Source: Pseudomonadota bacterium
GTDB taxonomy: Bacteria; SAR324; XYD2-FULL-50-16; JAHJRI01
Reading direction: 5' to 3'
DNA length: 19,591 bases
Assembly: GCA_022360105.1 (NCBI GenBank)
Contig: JAKSDL010000609.1
Span: forward strand, 1-19,591
The notes beneath the pieces are model-generated. The model was not told the origin of the DNA. It worked only from the letters and a program-made list of their open reading frames with translations, and did not search any database. Both the position numbers and the translations under genes were made by a program. Shown one piece after another: positions 1-13,100 of this stretch (position 1 is the stretch's first letter; each line of letters starts with the position of its first letter).

Positions 1-3000
1 ATCGTTCTTATCTGCTTGCGCAAACACCTTGAAATTGTTCTCCCATTCCACCAGAAAATACCCTTTGACAGAACTGGTGTTTTCCAAAATCAAACTCAAA
101 AGCTTTTCGACCATTTTTTCCAGCGCTGTTTCTTTAGATATATCCTGGGATGCTGCCACAATGGAGGAAAGCTCAGAGAAGAACGAATCGTTTTCAGTCT
201 GTTCAGTTTCCTCAATCTCCGGCATATCATCCTGCCTTTGTCTTTGCTTTAATATGTCCGGATATGAATACTCCAGATGTTTTAGCTTGGCCATGGCTCC
301 CCATTTCACATAAGCCAGGCAAGCTTTTCTTAAATAGGCAGTGGCAATGGTGGTTTTGTTTTTTGACAGGTAATACTTTGCTGCCAATTCGTTGGCAATC
401 GCCTCGTTTTGCAGGAAACCGTTGTCATTGGAAAGCCGGATAGCTTCATCAAACAGGTCTCCCGCTTTGATATAGTTACCGGAAACACCTGCTATCAGGG
501 CCGATAACAAGACCTCCTTGTCCTTAAAATTAATCGGGCATCCGTCAGCAAGGTTTGTCAATCGTTGGTGGTTGTTTTTTAGAACATCCCAGTATCTTTT
601 TTTATCTTCATCACTGAAATTATTATAATTCTCTAAAATAATCAGCGAATAATAAAAATAGTGTTCCGAGATAGCCAATTGGGAATAACTGGCAATTAGC
701 TCATCTGATTTTTGAATCAGCTTCAAAGCTTCTTCATAATCGTAAAAGTAATAATGAATTTGTGAATTTACCAGATAAAACCATTGCTGCAACTGAGTGT
801 TTTTACTCTTTGATACTGATTCCAGCAATTCAGCGGACTGCAACTTTCCAAATTCAATGCCTTCATCTGTTCCGGCCGATTGTTTGAGTAGCAATACTAG
901 CCGTGAAATCTCCAACAGGTTTTCCAGATCGCGATTGTTAAACTGATCAACGAAGTCTTGATGTTTTTTGACCTCTTTTTGAATTTCCTCCAGGGGAATC
1001 CCAACAATGATTTGGGTCTTCATTAAAAAATCGATACTGAGAGCAGCACTAATATAGTCTCCATATTCCAATCCAGCACGATATGATCGTTTAAGATATT
1101 TTATATTTTCAACAGCTTGCCGCTTCCAGTGCCCGATGTAACTGCCAAACAAAAAGTTCAGTTGGCTGATCAGACTTACCCTTTCAAAACGGGCATTCAG
1201 GTCCAAAGCAAGCTGACCAATGGCATATCCATTGCCATAGTCCTGCAATCCTGAGCATAAAATTACGGCATAATTCATATACCCAAATGCTGAACTTCTT
1301 GAGTTACCATGTTTTAAGCTTAACTCGACCATTCTAAGTGTCAGCAGGATCCATAAATTCCTTTTTGCAATGTAGGCAGCAGGAATAATATTGGTAATCA
1401 GATCCATCAATGCTTTGTGGTCTTCTTCCTTCATCTCGGGGAGAAACAGCAATTGATCTATCTTCTTCTGTTCCAGGGTAATTTGGATTTCCTGCATTTT
1501 CATTTGAGAAATGATCGTAATTTCAGCATTATTTGGCGGGATCTGCTCTTTGAAGATTGTAGAAAGAGCATTCAATCCAAAATCGATCGCTTCATCCAGT
1601 TGGTTGTTTTTTATGTAGATATTTAACTTCAGATCGATAACATCGACTTTCTCCCTGTTGGTACGAATATTTTGAAGGAGCAAATCAAATATAGGTTCGG
1701 CAGCTTCTGTGTTTCCAATAAAGTACTCGCATTGGGAACGTTTTAAGTATAGGTATTTGGTTAGTTCATAATCATCATTCCAACTGCCTTTGGGAAGCAA
1801 TTCGGAACCTATTGAAAAATATTTCCAGGCTGTTTCGAATGCTGCAATTGATTGAGATCTTCTGCCTGCAATCAAGTTTAATCTTGCCAGTTCATAAAGC
1901 TCTTCAGGTTTCTTGATTAGCTGAATTCCCTGGTTCATCTGATTAACGATTTGATAGGAATGCTGATCAATTTCATCTTTTGAATAGCTCTTGAGCAGCA
2001 AACGGCCTAAACCTAAATGAATTGTTCTCCTTTCTTTCGCTTTGAGTAATGAATAAGTCGCATGCAATACCCTGCTGTGGGTGAATTGAAATTTAGTTAT
2101 CCCGAAATCTGATTCCATTGGAGACTGGGTGACGAGATCCCTAGGTTTCGAAGCTTGTGATTCAACTCGTTTCAGCAGCCCTCTTTCAATGGGCTCTTCC
2201 ATAAGTTTTAAGATGGTATTTTGATCCTTTTTGGAAAACAACACCAGGGTTTCCAAATCAAACTGGTTTCCAATGCAGGATGCCAGTTTGAGCACTTCAA
2301 TTGCATCCGGGTGGAGATTTTTTACTTTTTCTGCCAGCAATGAGACGACATTCTTGGGGACTTTTTCTTTTTTGATGGTTGCTATATCCCACATCCAGCA
2401 ACCTTCTTTTGAATCAAACCTGATTAATTGTCGCTCATGGAGCAATGACAGATATTGTTGAACAAAATACGGGTTCCCACCGGTTACCTCCAGTATATGC
2501 TGCGCCAAACGTTTGAAGTCCTGCTTGAAACTCAAAGCATCTTCAATCATCTGGCTAACATCCATCTGCGTCAGGGCAGTAACAGTAATGTTTTGAATGG
2601 AGGTGCCGGATTGTTCTATTTCATCCAGTGAAATTGCAAATGTATGAGAGCGACTCACCAGCTGCTTTTGATAGGCAACAATAAGCATTATATAGCGACT
2701 GTTTAAGTCACTTAGAGCAGTTTGTATGAGTTGAATCGAAGCGAAGTCCGCCCAATGAAAACCATCCAGAAACAACACCAGTGGGTTCCCCTCATCAGTA
2801 AATGTCTGAATGAATCTCCTGAAGGTATGCATCAAGCGATTTTGTGATTCATCGGCATCAAGTTTGGGAACAGAAGGCTGTTCGCCAATTATCAGTTCCA
2901 GCTCGGGAATAAAATCGATTACCAGCTTTCCGTTGCTTCCCAGGGCATCCACAAATTTGTCCTTCCAGGCAAGGATTTGCTTTTTGTCTTGAGTCAAAAT

Positions 3001-4134
3001 GTCACTTACCAGCATCTGAAAGGTATTGATCAGTGAATAGTAGGGAGTATCTCGATATTCCTTCTCACATTTGCCACGGCCGATGTAAGCACCTTTTTGT
3101 GCTGCTAATCCGAGCAGCTCAGAGATCAGCGTGGTTTTACCCATTCCGGCATTACCTTCAACCAACATCATTTCCACGCTTCCCGTGCAAACCCTGTTGA
3201 GAGATTCTATTAGAGTCACAAAATTTTCTTGTGAACCATATAACTTGGAAGGTATGACCAGACGTTCCAGATTGTCATTTTGACCCAGTTCAAACGACTC
3301 AACGGATCCACTTAGAATATACTGGTTGGCGCAGTTCTCAACATCTTTTTGTAAACCAAAAGCACTTTGGTACCTGTCCTCAGGGCCTTTTGACAGAAGC
3401 TTTTCAACAATGCCGTTTATTATTTCCGGATACTCGGGATGAAGTTTTTTCAGGCTTTCCGGCTCCATCACCAAATGACTCTGGATTCTTTTTTGAGGTT
3501 TTTGCTCAACAAAAGGTGCTTTGCCAGTCAACAGTTCATAAAAAATAGTGCCTAATGAGTAAAGATCGCTTTTTTGATCAATTTCCCAGTTGATACGTCC
3601 TGTTTGTTCAGGTGAAGTATACAGGAACTGGTCCTCTCCTATGGTTTCGGGGGACAGTCTTTTTGGACCTGTTGATTGATATTTGGAAAAGCTGAACCCG
3701 GTAAACATGACTTCGCCGGTCCTTTCATTTAGCAGTATATTTTGTGGACGAAGATCGTTATGCAGGATCTGATTTGTATGCAACTCTCCCAGTCTTTTTG
3801 TGATCTGGCTGGCCAGCCCAAAAAAAGTAATTAAACCCGCTTTTTTGTGTTTTAAAATTACAGAAAGAAACATCGCTCCGGTGTCTTGCCAACTAACGGC
3901 AATGCTGTCTTCTACTTGAAAAACTCTTAAGGGATTGGAAATCAAATGAGATTCAATTTTTTCTTTGTCATGGACAAAATTACTGAGTTTTTCAAATAAC
4001 TCTTTTGAATACTTTTGATGAAACAATTTCACCAATACAGCACGGCCATTCTCCTTGTTTTGTGCACGATAGATAGATGACTCGGGAAAATCCTGTACCA
4101 GTTCTAAGTGTTTATATCCGGGAAATGAATCCAT
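1..4134 (-). CDS. Giant signalling protein: kinase-like + AAA/STAND ATPase + TPR + GAF (C-terminus outside window)
   Basis: Reading the minus strand from the ATG at 4134 gives 1378 open codons to base 1, so the gene is partial at its 3' end. Residues about 6-270 are a Ser/Thr-kinase-like domain with Lys36 at the VAIK position, HND at 125-127, Asn132 and an SPEQTGR-type activation segment. Residues about 300-560 are an AAA/STAND ATPase with Walker A GNAGMGKT (327-334) and Walker B FLDGFHWAD around Asp457. A long helical, TPR-like region follows (about 590-1300), and a GAF domain begins near Phe1318. This order matches the trifunctional kinase/ATPase/sensor family, whose members usually end in a histidine kinase, cyclase or GGDEF module; which one applies here is unseen. 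The start is supported by the family-typical N-terminus (PGY motif then the first strand). The DFG motif reads GFS and the glycine loop lacks glycines, so kinase activity is doubtful. It is the third gene of a probable operon, 39 bp after a lipoprotein gene. It is likely a cytosolic signal integrator. Confidence 0.9.
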   Translation of the reverse strand, partial: MDSFPGYKHLELVQDFPESSIYRAQNKENGRAVLVKLFHQKYSKELFEKLSNFVHDKEKIESHLISNPLRVFQVEDSIAVSWQDTGAMFLSVILKHKKAGLITFFGLASQITKRLGELHTNQILHNDLRPQNILLNERTGEVMFTGFSFSKYQSTGPKRLSPETIGEDQFLYTSPEQTGRINWEIDQKSDLYSLGTIFYELLTGKAPFVEQKPQKRIQSHLVMEPESLKKLHPEYPEIINGIVEKLLSKGPEDRYQSAFGLQKDVENCANQYILSGSVESFELGQNDNLERLVIPSKLYGSQENFVTLIESLNRVCTGSVEMMLVEGNAGMGKTTLISELLGLAAQKGAYIGRGKCEKEYRDTPYYSLINTFQMLVSDILTQDKKQILAWKDKFVDALGSNGKLVIDFIPELELIIGEQPSVPKLDADESQNRLMHTFRRFIQTFTDEGNPLVLFLDGFHWADFASIQLIQTALSDLNSRYIMLIVAYQKQLVSRSHTFAISLDEIEQSGTSIQNITVTALTQMDVSQMIEDALSFKQDFKRLAQHILEVTGGNPYFVQQYLSLLHERQLIRFDSKEGCWMWDIATIKKEKVPKNVVSLLAEKVKNLHPDAIEVLKLASCIGNQFDLETLVLFSKKDQNTILKLMEEPIERGLLKRVESQASKPRDLVTQSPMESDFGITKFQFTHSRVLHATYSLLKAKERRTIHLGLGRLLLKSYSKDEIDQHSYQIVNQMNQGIQLIKKPEELYELARLNLIAGRRSQSIAAFETAWKYFSIGSELLPKGSWNDDYELTKYLYLKRSQCEYFIGNTEAAEPIFDLLLQNIRTNREKVDVIDLKLNIYIKNNQLDEAIDFGLNALSTIFKEQIPPNNAEITIISQMKMQEIQITLEQKKIDQLLFLPEMKEEDHKALMDLITNIIPAAYIAKRNLWILLTLRMVELSLKHGNSRSSAFGYMNYAVILCSGLQDYGNGYAIGQLALDLNARFERVSLISQLNFLFGSYIGHWKRQAVENIKYLKRSYRAGLEYGDYISAALSIDFLMKTQIIVGIPLEEIQKEVKKHQDFVDQFNNRDLENLLEISRLVLLLKQSAGTDEGIEFGKLQSAELLESVSKSKNTQLQQWFYLVNSQIHYYFYDYEEALKLIQKSDELIASYSQLAISEHYFYYSLIILENYNNFSDEDKKRYWDVLKNNHQRLTNLADGCPINFKDKEVLLSALIAGVSGNYIKAGDLFDEAIRLSNDNGFLQNEAIANELAAKYYLSKNKTTIATAYLRKACLAYVKWGAMAKLKHLEYSYPDILKQRQRQDDMPEIEETEQTENDSFFSELSSIVAASQDISKETALEKMVEKLLSLILENTSSVKGYFLVEWENNFKVFAQADKND

Positions 4135-7100
4135 ACCAGGTTCTTATAATATCAAGTTAAGCAAATTGAGCTTTTAGTTTATCTTTCTGCAAAAAACAAA
4201 TCCTTGTGATTTGTTCAGCCTGAAACGGCCAGAGTGTTTGGTAGCAAAAAGGTTGTAATCTTGTATTCTTTTTAATTCGGGTAAATTGAAGTACCTTCTT
4301 AAAAATGCTGATGACACCGTAGGATATACAGGTTTCGCTCCATATTGTTGAAGTAATTCATGAGAAGATATGATCATCATGGTTAATGCGATGGTTGAAA
4401 AGGCACTTTCTGCATGTTTATTCAGCATAAATTGAATTTCATGATTTGATAAAGGATGGCAATCCCGAGAATAATCTTCGGGTTTAAACAACATAGCTAG
4501 ACCAGGACTTGGTTCAAAATTACCGGATAAATAGTAAATCCTGAATATTTTATTCAAACCGGCTTCTACAGCTTCAATGTGGGTGCTGCTAACCTTTAAA
4601 TATGGATGTTCCGTTGCCAACAATTCATTGAATGCCCCCGATTTCCAAAACTGAATAATAAGATTGTTCAATTCTTTATTGTCATTGAGCAAAACGGCCT
4701 TGAACCGGTTGTTTTTTTGAAAATCAGAATCATGAATGTCTGTTTTAAGCGTATACTGGGCTGGAAGAAAATGAGTATTGAGTCTGGGCGACTGAATGGT
4801 ACATGCTTGAACGATGCTTAAAAAAAGACCACAAATAAAAGGTATCAGCCGAAATCCAAACACTCGTCTACTTGCGCCACCAGATCGATTCTCCTGAAGC
4901 GTCACCTGAATATTCACACCGTAATCTGTTATCATCTAGTACCGAAAGCCTGACAATAGTTGTATGCCGGGTCGAAGGCATTAAAAAAGACCCTTTGAAA
5001 GTCGAATCGTCCCAATGTATAAAATGCACTTGAAAATGCTCCCGGTCTTCCATATCCCTTCCTGAAAATATGACTAAACCGTTTTTGAGAGTTATGGTGA
5101 ATTCTGCCGTAGATCCCTCCACAACCCAAGTTCCAACAAATCCTCGATCAAATGCATTTTTTGAACTGGACAGTCGTTTGGCAATATATGTTTTCCCTGT
5201 CTTTGACGATTCAACTTTACGGTTTCGCTCCTGCGTCCTATCAACTCCAGGTTTGGACGGTGAACATCCCGCAATCCCAAATATAATAGAAGCGAAAACC
5301 ACGAACATCAACTTTGATTTAATAAACACGATTCTCCTTTCCTCCTTTGATATTTTTAACCTCATTGTAAAATTAATCGTTTGTTTAGCATATAGCGCAC
5401 TAGGTTTGGAGACAAGGGAGAAACATACGTTCTCAAGCGACTTAAGCTAAATTCCTTGATCAAATCTGTTACAACATTTTTGATACCTGATGGCGTTTTG
5501 GTGCTTTCGGGAAGGTTTTACTCTGCAACGGGTTACCTAAATCTTTAGTGAATTGTGCCATTCTATTATTTGAATTGAGATTCACGAATTTTAGATTGAC
5601 ATACGCATAAGTAAATAATATCTACCAAGTAACACAATTATTATTTTCGTTACACGAAATCCTGGCAATAATCCTACCGACGGAGAATTAGTATGCACAT
5701 GGCAGATGCCTTATTATCCCCGGCAGTTGGGGGAGGAATGTGGGCTGTTTCAGCTGGACTCATCTGGTATAGCTCAAGAAAAGTAAAAGACGATCTTGAT
5801 GACAATAAAGTTCCACTAATGGGAGTGTTAGGCGCATTTGTCTTTGCGGCTCAAATGATCAATTTTACCATTCCAGGTACAGGTTCCAGCGGACATTTAG
5901 GTGGAGGTCTGTTGCTCGCCGTATTATTGGGTCCCCATGCTGCATTTATTACTCTGTCGTCAATACTAACCATTCAGGCATTCTTTTTTGCTGATGGAGG
6001 TTTACTCGCACTTGGCAGCAACATTTTCAATCTTGGTTTTTATCCTTGCTTTCTTGCTTATCCGCTTATTTACAAAGCAATTACCCGAATAAAAGAGACT
6101 CGATTGTTTATCACCATAGGAGCCTTAGTGGCCGCTATTGTCGGTTTACAGCTGGGATCTTTCAGTGTGGTATTGCAAACGGTTTTTTCCGGAATTTCTG
6201 AATTACCTTTTGATGTGTTTATTTTCATGATGCAACCCATCCATCTGGCAATCGGTTTGGTGGAAGGTTTGGCTACTGCTGCTGTTGTCATTTTCATTAT
6301 AAAAGCCAGGCCGGATTTGTTTAAAGATAAAGATCCGGAAAAAACCTCCAAACGTTTTGACTCAAAAAAACTGGTGGCAGCTATTGCTGTCTCTGCAATA
6401 GTTGTCTCAGTATCTGTAAGCTGGTTCGCTTCAACTCATCCGGACGGACTTGAATGGGCAATCATGAAAACTTCAGGTATTGAAGAAATTGAGGCTCCTG
6501 AAGAAGGTGTTCACAGATCTCTGGAGAATTTTCAGAAAAGCTTTGCCCAGTTTCCCGACTATCAACCTGCGAATAACGATTTACTCGAACATCAAGAGTC
6601 GGAAACCTGGCCAGCTGTTGATTCAGGAACATCAATAGCGGGATTCGTCGGCAGTCTGCTGACACTGGTCACTATGATTGTGCTTGGACTGTTAATGAAA
6701 AGAAACAGACAAAACCGCTGAGCCTTTGTCGAAATAGCAAAACCATCCCAAACTAAACCGCAATATTACATTGTCAAAGGAACTGCTTAGATATGCCCAA
6801 AATAGATAGTGGATTTTTTGATATTGGGTATATGGATAGGCTGTCACACCAGAAAACGATCATACATGGCCTTGATCCTCGCGCAAAGCTCATTACAACT
6901 TTGATATTCATATTTTTTGTAGTTTCCTTTGACAAATATGAGCTTTCGGCACTGGTTCCTTATGTTATGTATCCATTTTTTCTCTGCTCATTTGGAAACA
7001 TTCCCTTTGGTTTTCTGATCAAAAGGATCTTATTGGTTTCGCCCTTTGCAATCATGATTGGGGTTTTCAACCCTTGGATTGATTCAAATACCCTGGTTGT

Positions 7101-10100
7101 TATTGGTGATATTGACATTAGCGCAGGGTGGGTATCGTTTGGATCTATTTTATTGAGATTTTTTTTAACGGTCGGAGCCGCTCTCAGCCTAGTTGCAGTG
7201 ACAGGATTTACGAATGTTTGCCTTGCCATGGAAAAGCTGAAAGTACCAAAGGTCTTTGTTGTTCAACTCCTGTTTCTTTATAGATACTTATATGTGCTTC
7301 TGGCTGAAGCAGCGAGAATGGTCCGGGCAAGCGAATTCAGGAGAATTGACGGAAAAGGATTAGGAATCGGGGTGTTTGGGTCCCTTGTAGGGCATTTATT
7401 ATTAAGAACCCTGGACAGGGCGCAACGTATTCATCTTTCTATGCATTGTCGCGGATTTGATGGTCGAATCAGATCTTTGGTAAAACTTTCCTTCAGGCCA
7501 ACGGATGTTTTGTTTATAACAGGCTGGTTCGCTGTCTTTTTCTTTTTGAAGCATTACAATCTGTCTCAACTCGTTGGCAGATTGATTGTAGGGTGAATTG
7601 CATGAGTCATCATCTAGTTGAGGCCAAGGAGTTACATTTTAGCTATCCCGATGGAAACCACGTTTTAAAAGGTATAACTTTTCTCATCACTCATGGAGAG
7701 TCGGTTGCTGTAGTTGGGGCAAATGGTGCCGGAAAATCGACTTTGTTGCATCATTTAAACGGGTATTTTCTGCCTGATAACGGATCACTTGTTATTGGAG
7801 ATGTTACCCTTACAAAAAAAACGGTGTCTCTCGTTCGACGGTCTGTGGGCATGGTTTTTCAGAATCCCGATGATCAACTTTTTATGCCAACAGTCTTTGA
7901 TGATGTAGCGTTTGGCCCCTTGAATATGGGAATGTCTGAAGAGGATGTAAAGAGAAAAGTAAAATCAGCGCTTGCCGCTGTTAGGTCCGAACATTTAAGA
8001 GACAGACCTCCATATCGACTCTCAGGGGGAGAAAAACGATCCGTTGCAATCGCCTCAGTATTATCCATGGCTCCGGACATCCTGGTTATGGATGAGCCAT
8101 CTTCCAATCTGGATCCAAAATCAAGGCGTTTGTTGATAGATCTGCTGAAGACTTTCGAACATACCAAAATCATAGCGACGCACGACCTTGATTTAGCCCT
8201 CGATCTGTGCGAAAGAACCATTGTGCTGAGTGATGGCAAAATACTGGCCGATGGAGAAACAAGCGAGCTTTTCAAGAATGTTGATCTTCTGACATCCGGC
8301 AATCTTGAAATGCCTCTACGACTGCAACAATGCCCGGTTTGCGGTTCCGTTTGAATTCGGGATTATTCCTCTTCCTGCCTTGCCGATTGCCTTTTATCTC
8401 ATTTACAGATTAAATTAACTTTCAAACATATTCTGCAGCCACTAGGGCTCAAGAACAAATGAAACTAAAACCGGGAATAAATTTACAATGACAAAGACCA
8501 TTCGATTTGGTGTGTCTATTGACGAACGCCTATTAAATAAATTTGATGAACTGATTTCCAGAAAAGGGTATGTCAATCGGTCGGAAGCAGTCAGAGATCT
8601 TATCAGAAATAACCTGGTCAACGAGCAATGGGAATCCAACACAGAAGAAACCGTAGGAACAGTTACCCTTGTTTATGATCATCATACTCGTGAACTCTCA
8701 GATAAACTGACTGAGCATCAACATGCGTATCACCAGAACATCGTTTCCGCAATGCATGTGCATCTGGATGCTCATCATTGCCTGGAAGTTGTTGTTGTAA
8801 AAGGAAAACCTGCAATCATCAAACGACTGTCAGACGAATTGATTGGGACTAAAGGCGTCAAACATGGAAAACTTGTTACAACCACAGCAGGTAAAGGGAT
8901 GGTGTGAATCATCTCACATCGTTCTCATATCCATTTCTCAATTTTTCCATAATTCCCGACAATGCCCACTTCTGAAACAATAGATTCAAAGAACATCAGA
9001 TCCGCCGGGCTAATAGGAGTTATCACAGTCATCAGCAGAATTCTGGGATTGATAAGAGAAATTGTCGTTGCCATCTTCCTGGGAACCTCTGTTCTGAGTG
9101 ACGCATTCACCCTGGCTTTCGCTTTTCCGGACCTTTTCAGAAGGCTTTTCGCTGAAGGAGCCTTGGCCAACTCATTTACTCCCAAGTTTATATCAATTAC
9201 GAAAACCGAAGGACCTGACGCAGCAGGCCAATTTGCAGGCAGTATGGCCCTGATCACAGGAATCACCACCGGATCAATTTGTTTAATTGCGATTATATTT
9301 GCGCCTGCTTTTGTCGAAATAAGTATCGGTTACGGTCTTATTGGCAGCGCTTTGGACTCTACCATACTGCTAACCAGGATTATGGTTGCTTACATAGTAC
9401 TGATATCAGTGACAGGAATATACCAGGGTATATTAAACTCGGTTTCCGTTTTTTGGGTTTCATCTTTGACGCCGGTTTTACTGAATCTTTCCATCATATC
9501 TTGTGCATTGATACTCTCTCCGCATCTTTCCAATCCCGCTGTCGGGTTTGCCTTGGGTGTCATTGCTGGAGGATTGGCTCAGTTTCTGTTTCATTTGCCA
9601 TTTGTATTTAAAATCGAACTAAAAATAAAATATAAAATCGATTGGAGTAATCCTCATTTAAAATCAACCATACGCCTCATGATACCGACGATTTTTGGTA
9701 TCGGTGTTTATCAAATAAACATCCTAATAAGCAACATCATTGCTTCAACATTAGAAACGGGCTCGGTAGCATCTTTAAAATTTAGCAATCGTCTGTTGGA
9801 ATTGATCATCGGAGTATTTGTGATCTCATTGGCTACTGTCATATTACCTCGTCTTTCAAATTTATTTGTCGATAAAAAACTGGATGAAATTCGTAATAAC
9901 CTGGCGTTAGCTCTTTCTATCACGTGGTTTTGGGCCTTGCCATTGACTGTGGGCGGAATTCTGTTGGCAGAAGAAATCGTGACCTTGATTTACGCAAGAG
10001 GTGAATTTGATTCCCTTTCTATCCGTTTGACCTCGGAAGCCTTTGTATTTCATCTGCTAGGCTTATGTTTTATTGCCGGGAACAGAATTTTTTTAAGTAG

Positions 10101-13100
10101 TTTTCAAGCTCTTGGATTGGTCAGATCGATGGTTTTTTCCGGGATAATTGCATTAGTGGCCAACCTCTGTCTGGCGATTATATTGAAAGGAGTAATAGGT
10201 CACCAAGGGGTCGCTTTGGCAACATCGATTAGCCAGCTTTTACATATGCTAGCGCTGGTATTTTTCTTGCGTAACCAATTTCTTAACCGGATTTGGTCAC
10301 TGCTAACCACTAAAACCAACTTGGCAAGTATATTCGCTACGGTGGTGATGCTTTTGTTGCTATACCCGATAAAAAATTACCTGGCTGGCATCGACGTATC
10401 TTACTATGTGAATTTGATTATTTTGATTCCCATTGGTGTAGTTGTTTATTTTGTTATCTCTTACCTTTTAAAAAACCAGGCGATGATACTAATGCACAAA
10501 TCGCTTTTGAGAAAATCAGTAGGTTGATTGATAAACAAATGCTCCAATAACTTACATTAGAGATTAAACTTAACCACAAGCTACACTTCGTAAATGAACA
10601 AAGTGATTAAAGACTGGGTGATAGCTTTATGTTTCGCTATCATCGCCGCGTTGTTTTTCAGAACCTGGTTCTATACTCCGTATAGTATTCCTACTAGTTC
10701 GATGTCTCAAACCATTGAAATCGGCGATCATATATTTATTGACAAGCATACATATGGCTTTTCGATTCCCTTCACAGAAAAGAAAATATTCAAAAACAAT
10801 GTCAGCAGAGGGGATATCATTGTGTTTCCTTATCCCATTGAGCCCCGAATCGACTACGTGAAGCGAGTGATCGGTATCCCCGGTGATGAAATACAAATCT
10901 TTGGAGAAACGGTTTTTATAAACGGAGAAGAGGAAGATGCCGGTTACCTTTACTTTGATCCCAAACTGTTGACTATTCCTGAAAATATCAAAACGATTGT
11001 ACCCAAAGGAAAACTATGGGTTATGGGGGACAATCGAAGAAATTCCAAAGACAGCAGATTTTGGGGTTTTGTTGATGAAAATACAGTTATTGGCAAGGCA
11101 ACCATGATATTTTGGTCGCATGATCCCGAAGAAAACATTTTCGGGGGTTATAAACTTGACAGGATTGGAACAATCGTAAAATAAAGATCACCGATACAAG
11201 AATCCATTAAAAGCTACTGAATAGAAAGACTATCTCAACCAGCATTTGACATGAAACATCTAATTTCAGCCCTTGCATGCCTACTTTTTTTAATACTTAT
11301 CGGAGTGGGCTACTCAACTCCGGTTTCGGCCCAGGACGAAGCAGACTATATTGATGCAAACGATGAATATGTCGATGTCGTTGAACCTGGCCCTGATGGT
11401 GCCCCACAAGCAGAAAGCTCACCATTTGTTTCCAGGGCTAGTTGGAATCACGATGATCAAATCAACACAGGAATATTAAACTATGGACTTTCAAATTCCG
11501 TGTATTACCAATTCTCAGGCGAAGACATCTTCGAAGACGGTAATCCGGTCGAAGGCAGCCTGGGGTTCAATTGGAACTGGTCCCATTTCAACAAATTGGA
11601 CTATCGAATTCCCAGGGCTTGGTCATATGGGGCTGAATTATTGTATTTCAACTCGACGTCTGAATCGATATATAGTGGTAGCGGTGATGTGAGTGGTTCA
11701 AGTATCGATATGAATCTATATATGTTCAGCGTTGCCTTAAAAGCATTTTTTATGGATCCGGTTGAAGACTATTTGCAGCCCTATTGGGGCGTTGGCTGGG
11801 GAGCATTCTTCGGAGATTTTAAGTCCGTTCAGAATGTCACGAACAAAGAATCTACAACCAACTTTAACGGGCTTTTGAATTACCAGGTCCTGGGCATTCA
11901 AATTATGTTAATGGAAAGGGTGGGCTTAATGGCTGAAATCAAAAACATGAGAGCAAGCGCAGATACCTCAAATGATCCATTCAACCAGGGTGACGGAGAC
12001 ACGGTGGAGTTGATGTTTGATGGTGTAATAATCGGACTGACCGGGTTTGTCCGTCTGTAGCTACTTTGGATACAAACCGCACCAACTGGCTTATTGCCTG
12101 CAAATTCTTATTTATATAGACCGATGTTTTTTAATATATCAAAGATACTGATCTTTTTAACAGACCCGCTTTTTTACATTATTATTCTCACATTTCTTGG
12201 GGTATTGCAGTTCAGGCGGAGGAAAACTTTTTTAGCTATCTTCTTATTGATGTATCTAACGACGATACCTTTTATCAGCAAGAGACTTTTATACAATCTT
12301 GAGCATTTAGAAAAACCCACTTTCTCTGAAACTGCCAAATATGATGCTGCCATAGTTCTCTCCGGAATGGTGAATTTACCGCTAAGCAACAATAAATATA
12401 TTGAGTTTTCAGGAGCTGCAGATAGAATTCTGAAGGGAATCGATATTATCAAAAAGGGCAAGGCAGATTATCTGTTATTGTCAGGAGGAACAGGCAGTTT
12501 GCATCAAAAGGATCACTCAGAAGCCCTCCTTTTAAGCCAATTTGCAAAAAACCTGGGAGTGCCTGAACAGGCTATCTTAATAGACAAGAATTCCAAAAAC
12601 ACTCACCAAAATGCTGTTGAATCCAAAAAGATTATACAAGAAAAGGGATTGAATCGCGTTTTATTGATCACCTCAGCGTTTCACATGTTCAGATCAAACG
12701 GATGTTTTAAACAGGTGGGAATTACTGCTGATTTATTGCCTGTGGATTACAAGGCTTCTTTGACTTATTCTGATTTCAGGGATTTTCTTCCTTCCAGCAG
12801 TGCCTTGCATCAGAACTATGTTTTTCTCCATGAACTGATTGGCATTATCATCTATGGCTTAACGCAAAGAGCCTCATACCAATAATACTATTTTTCAAAT
12901 TCATCCCAAAGGGATTGCTTTTTGTCAGAAGCTGATTTTTTATCGCCACCGCTTTCCTTGGCTTTTAAGCGCCTTTTGTCGACTATCGGAGGTGGTGTTA
13001 CTGAATCCAGCGGTGCATTGGAGAGTGTTTCCTCCAGCATATCCGGAATTGATGAATCATGAATATTTGATGTTCCTGTTAATCCCGCCAGATCATTTGA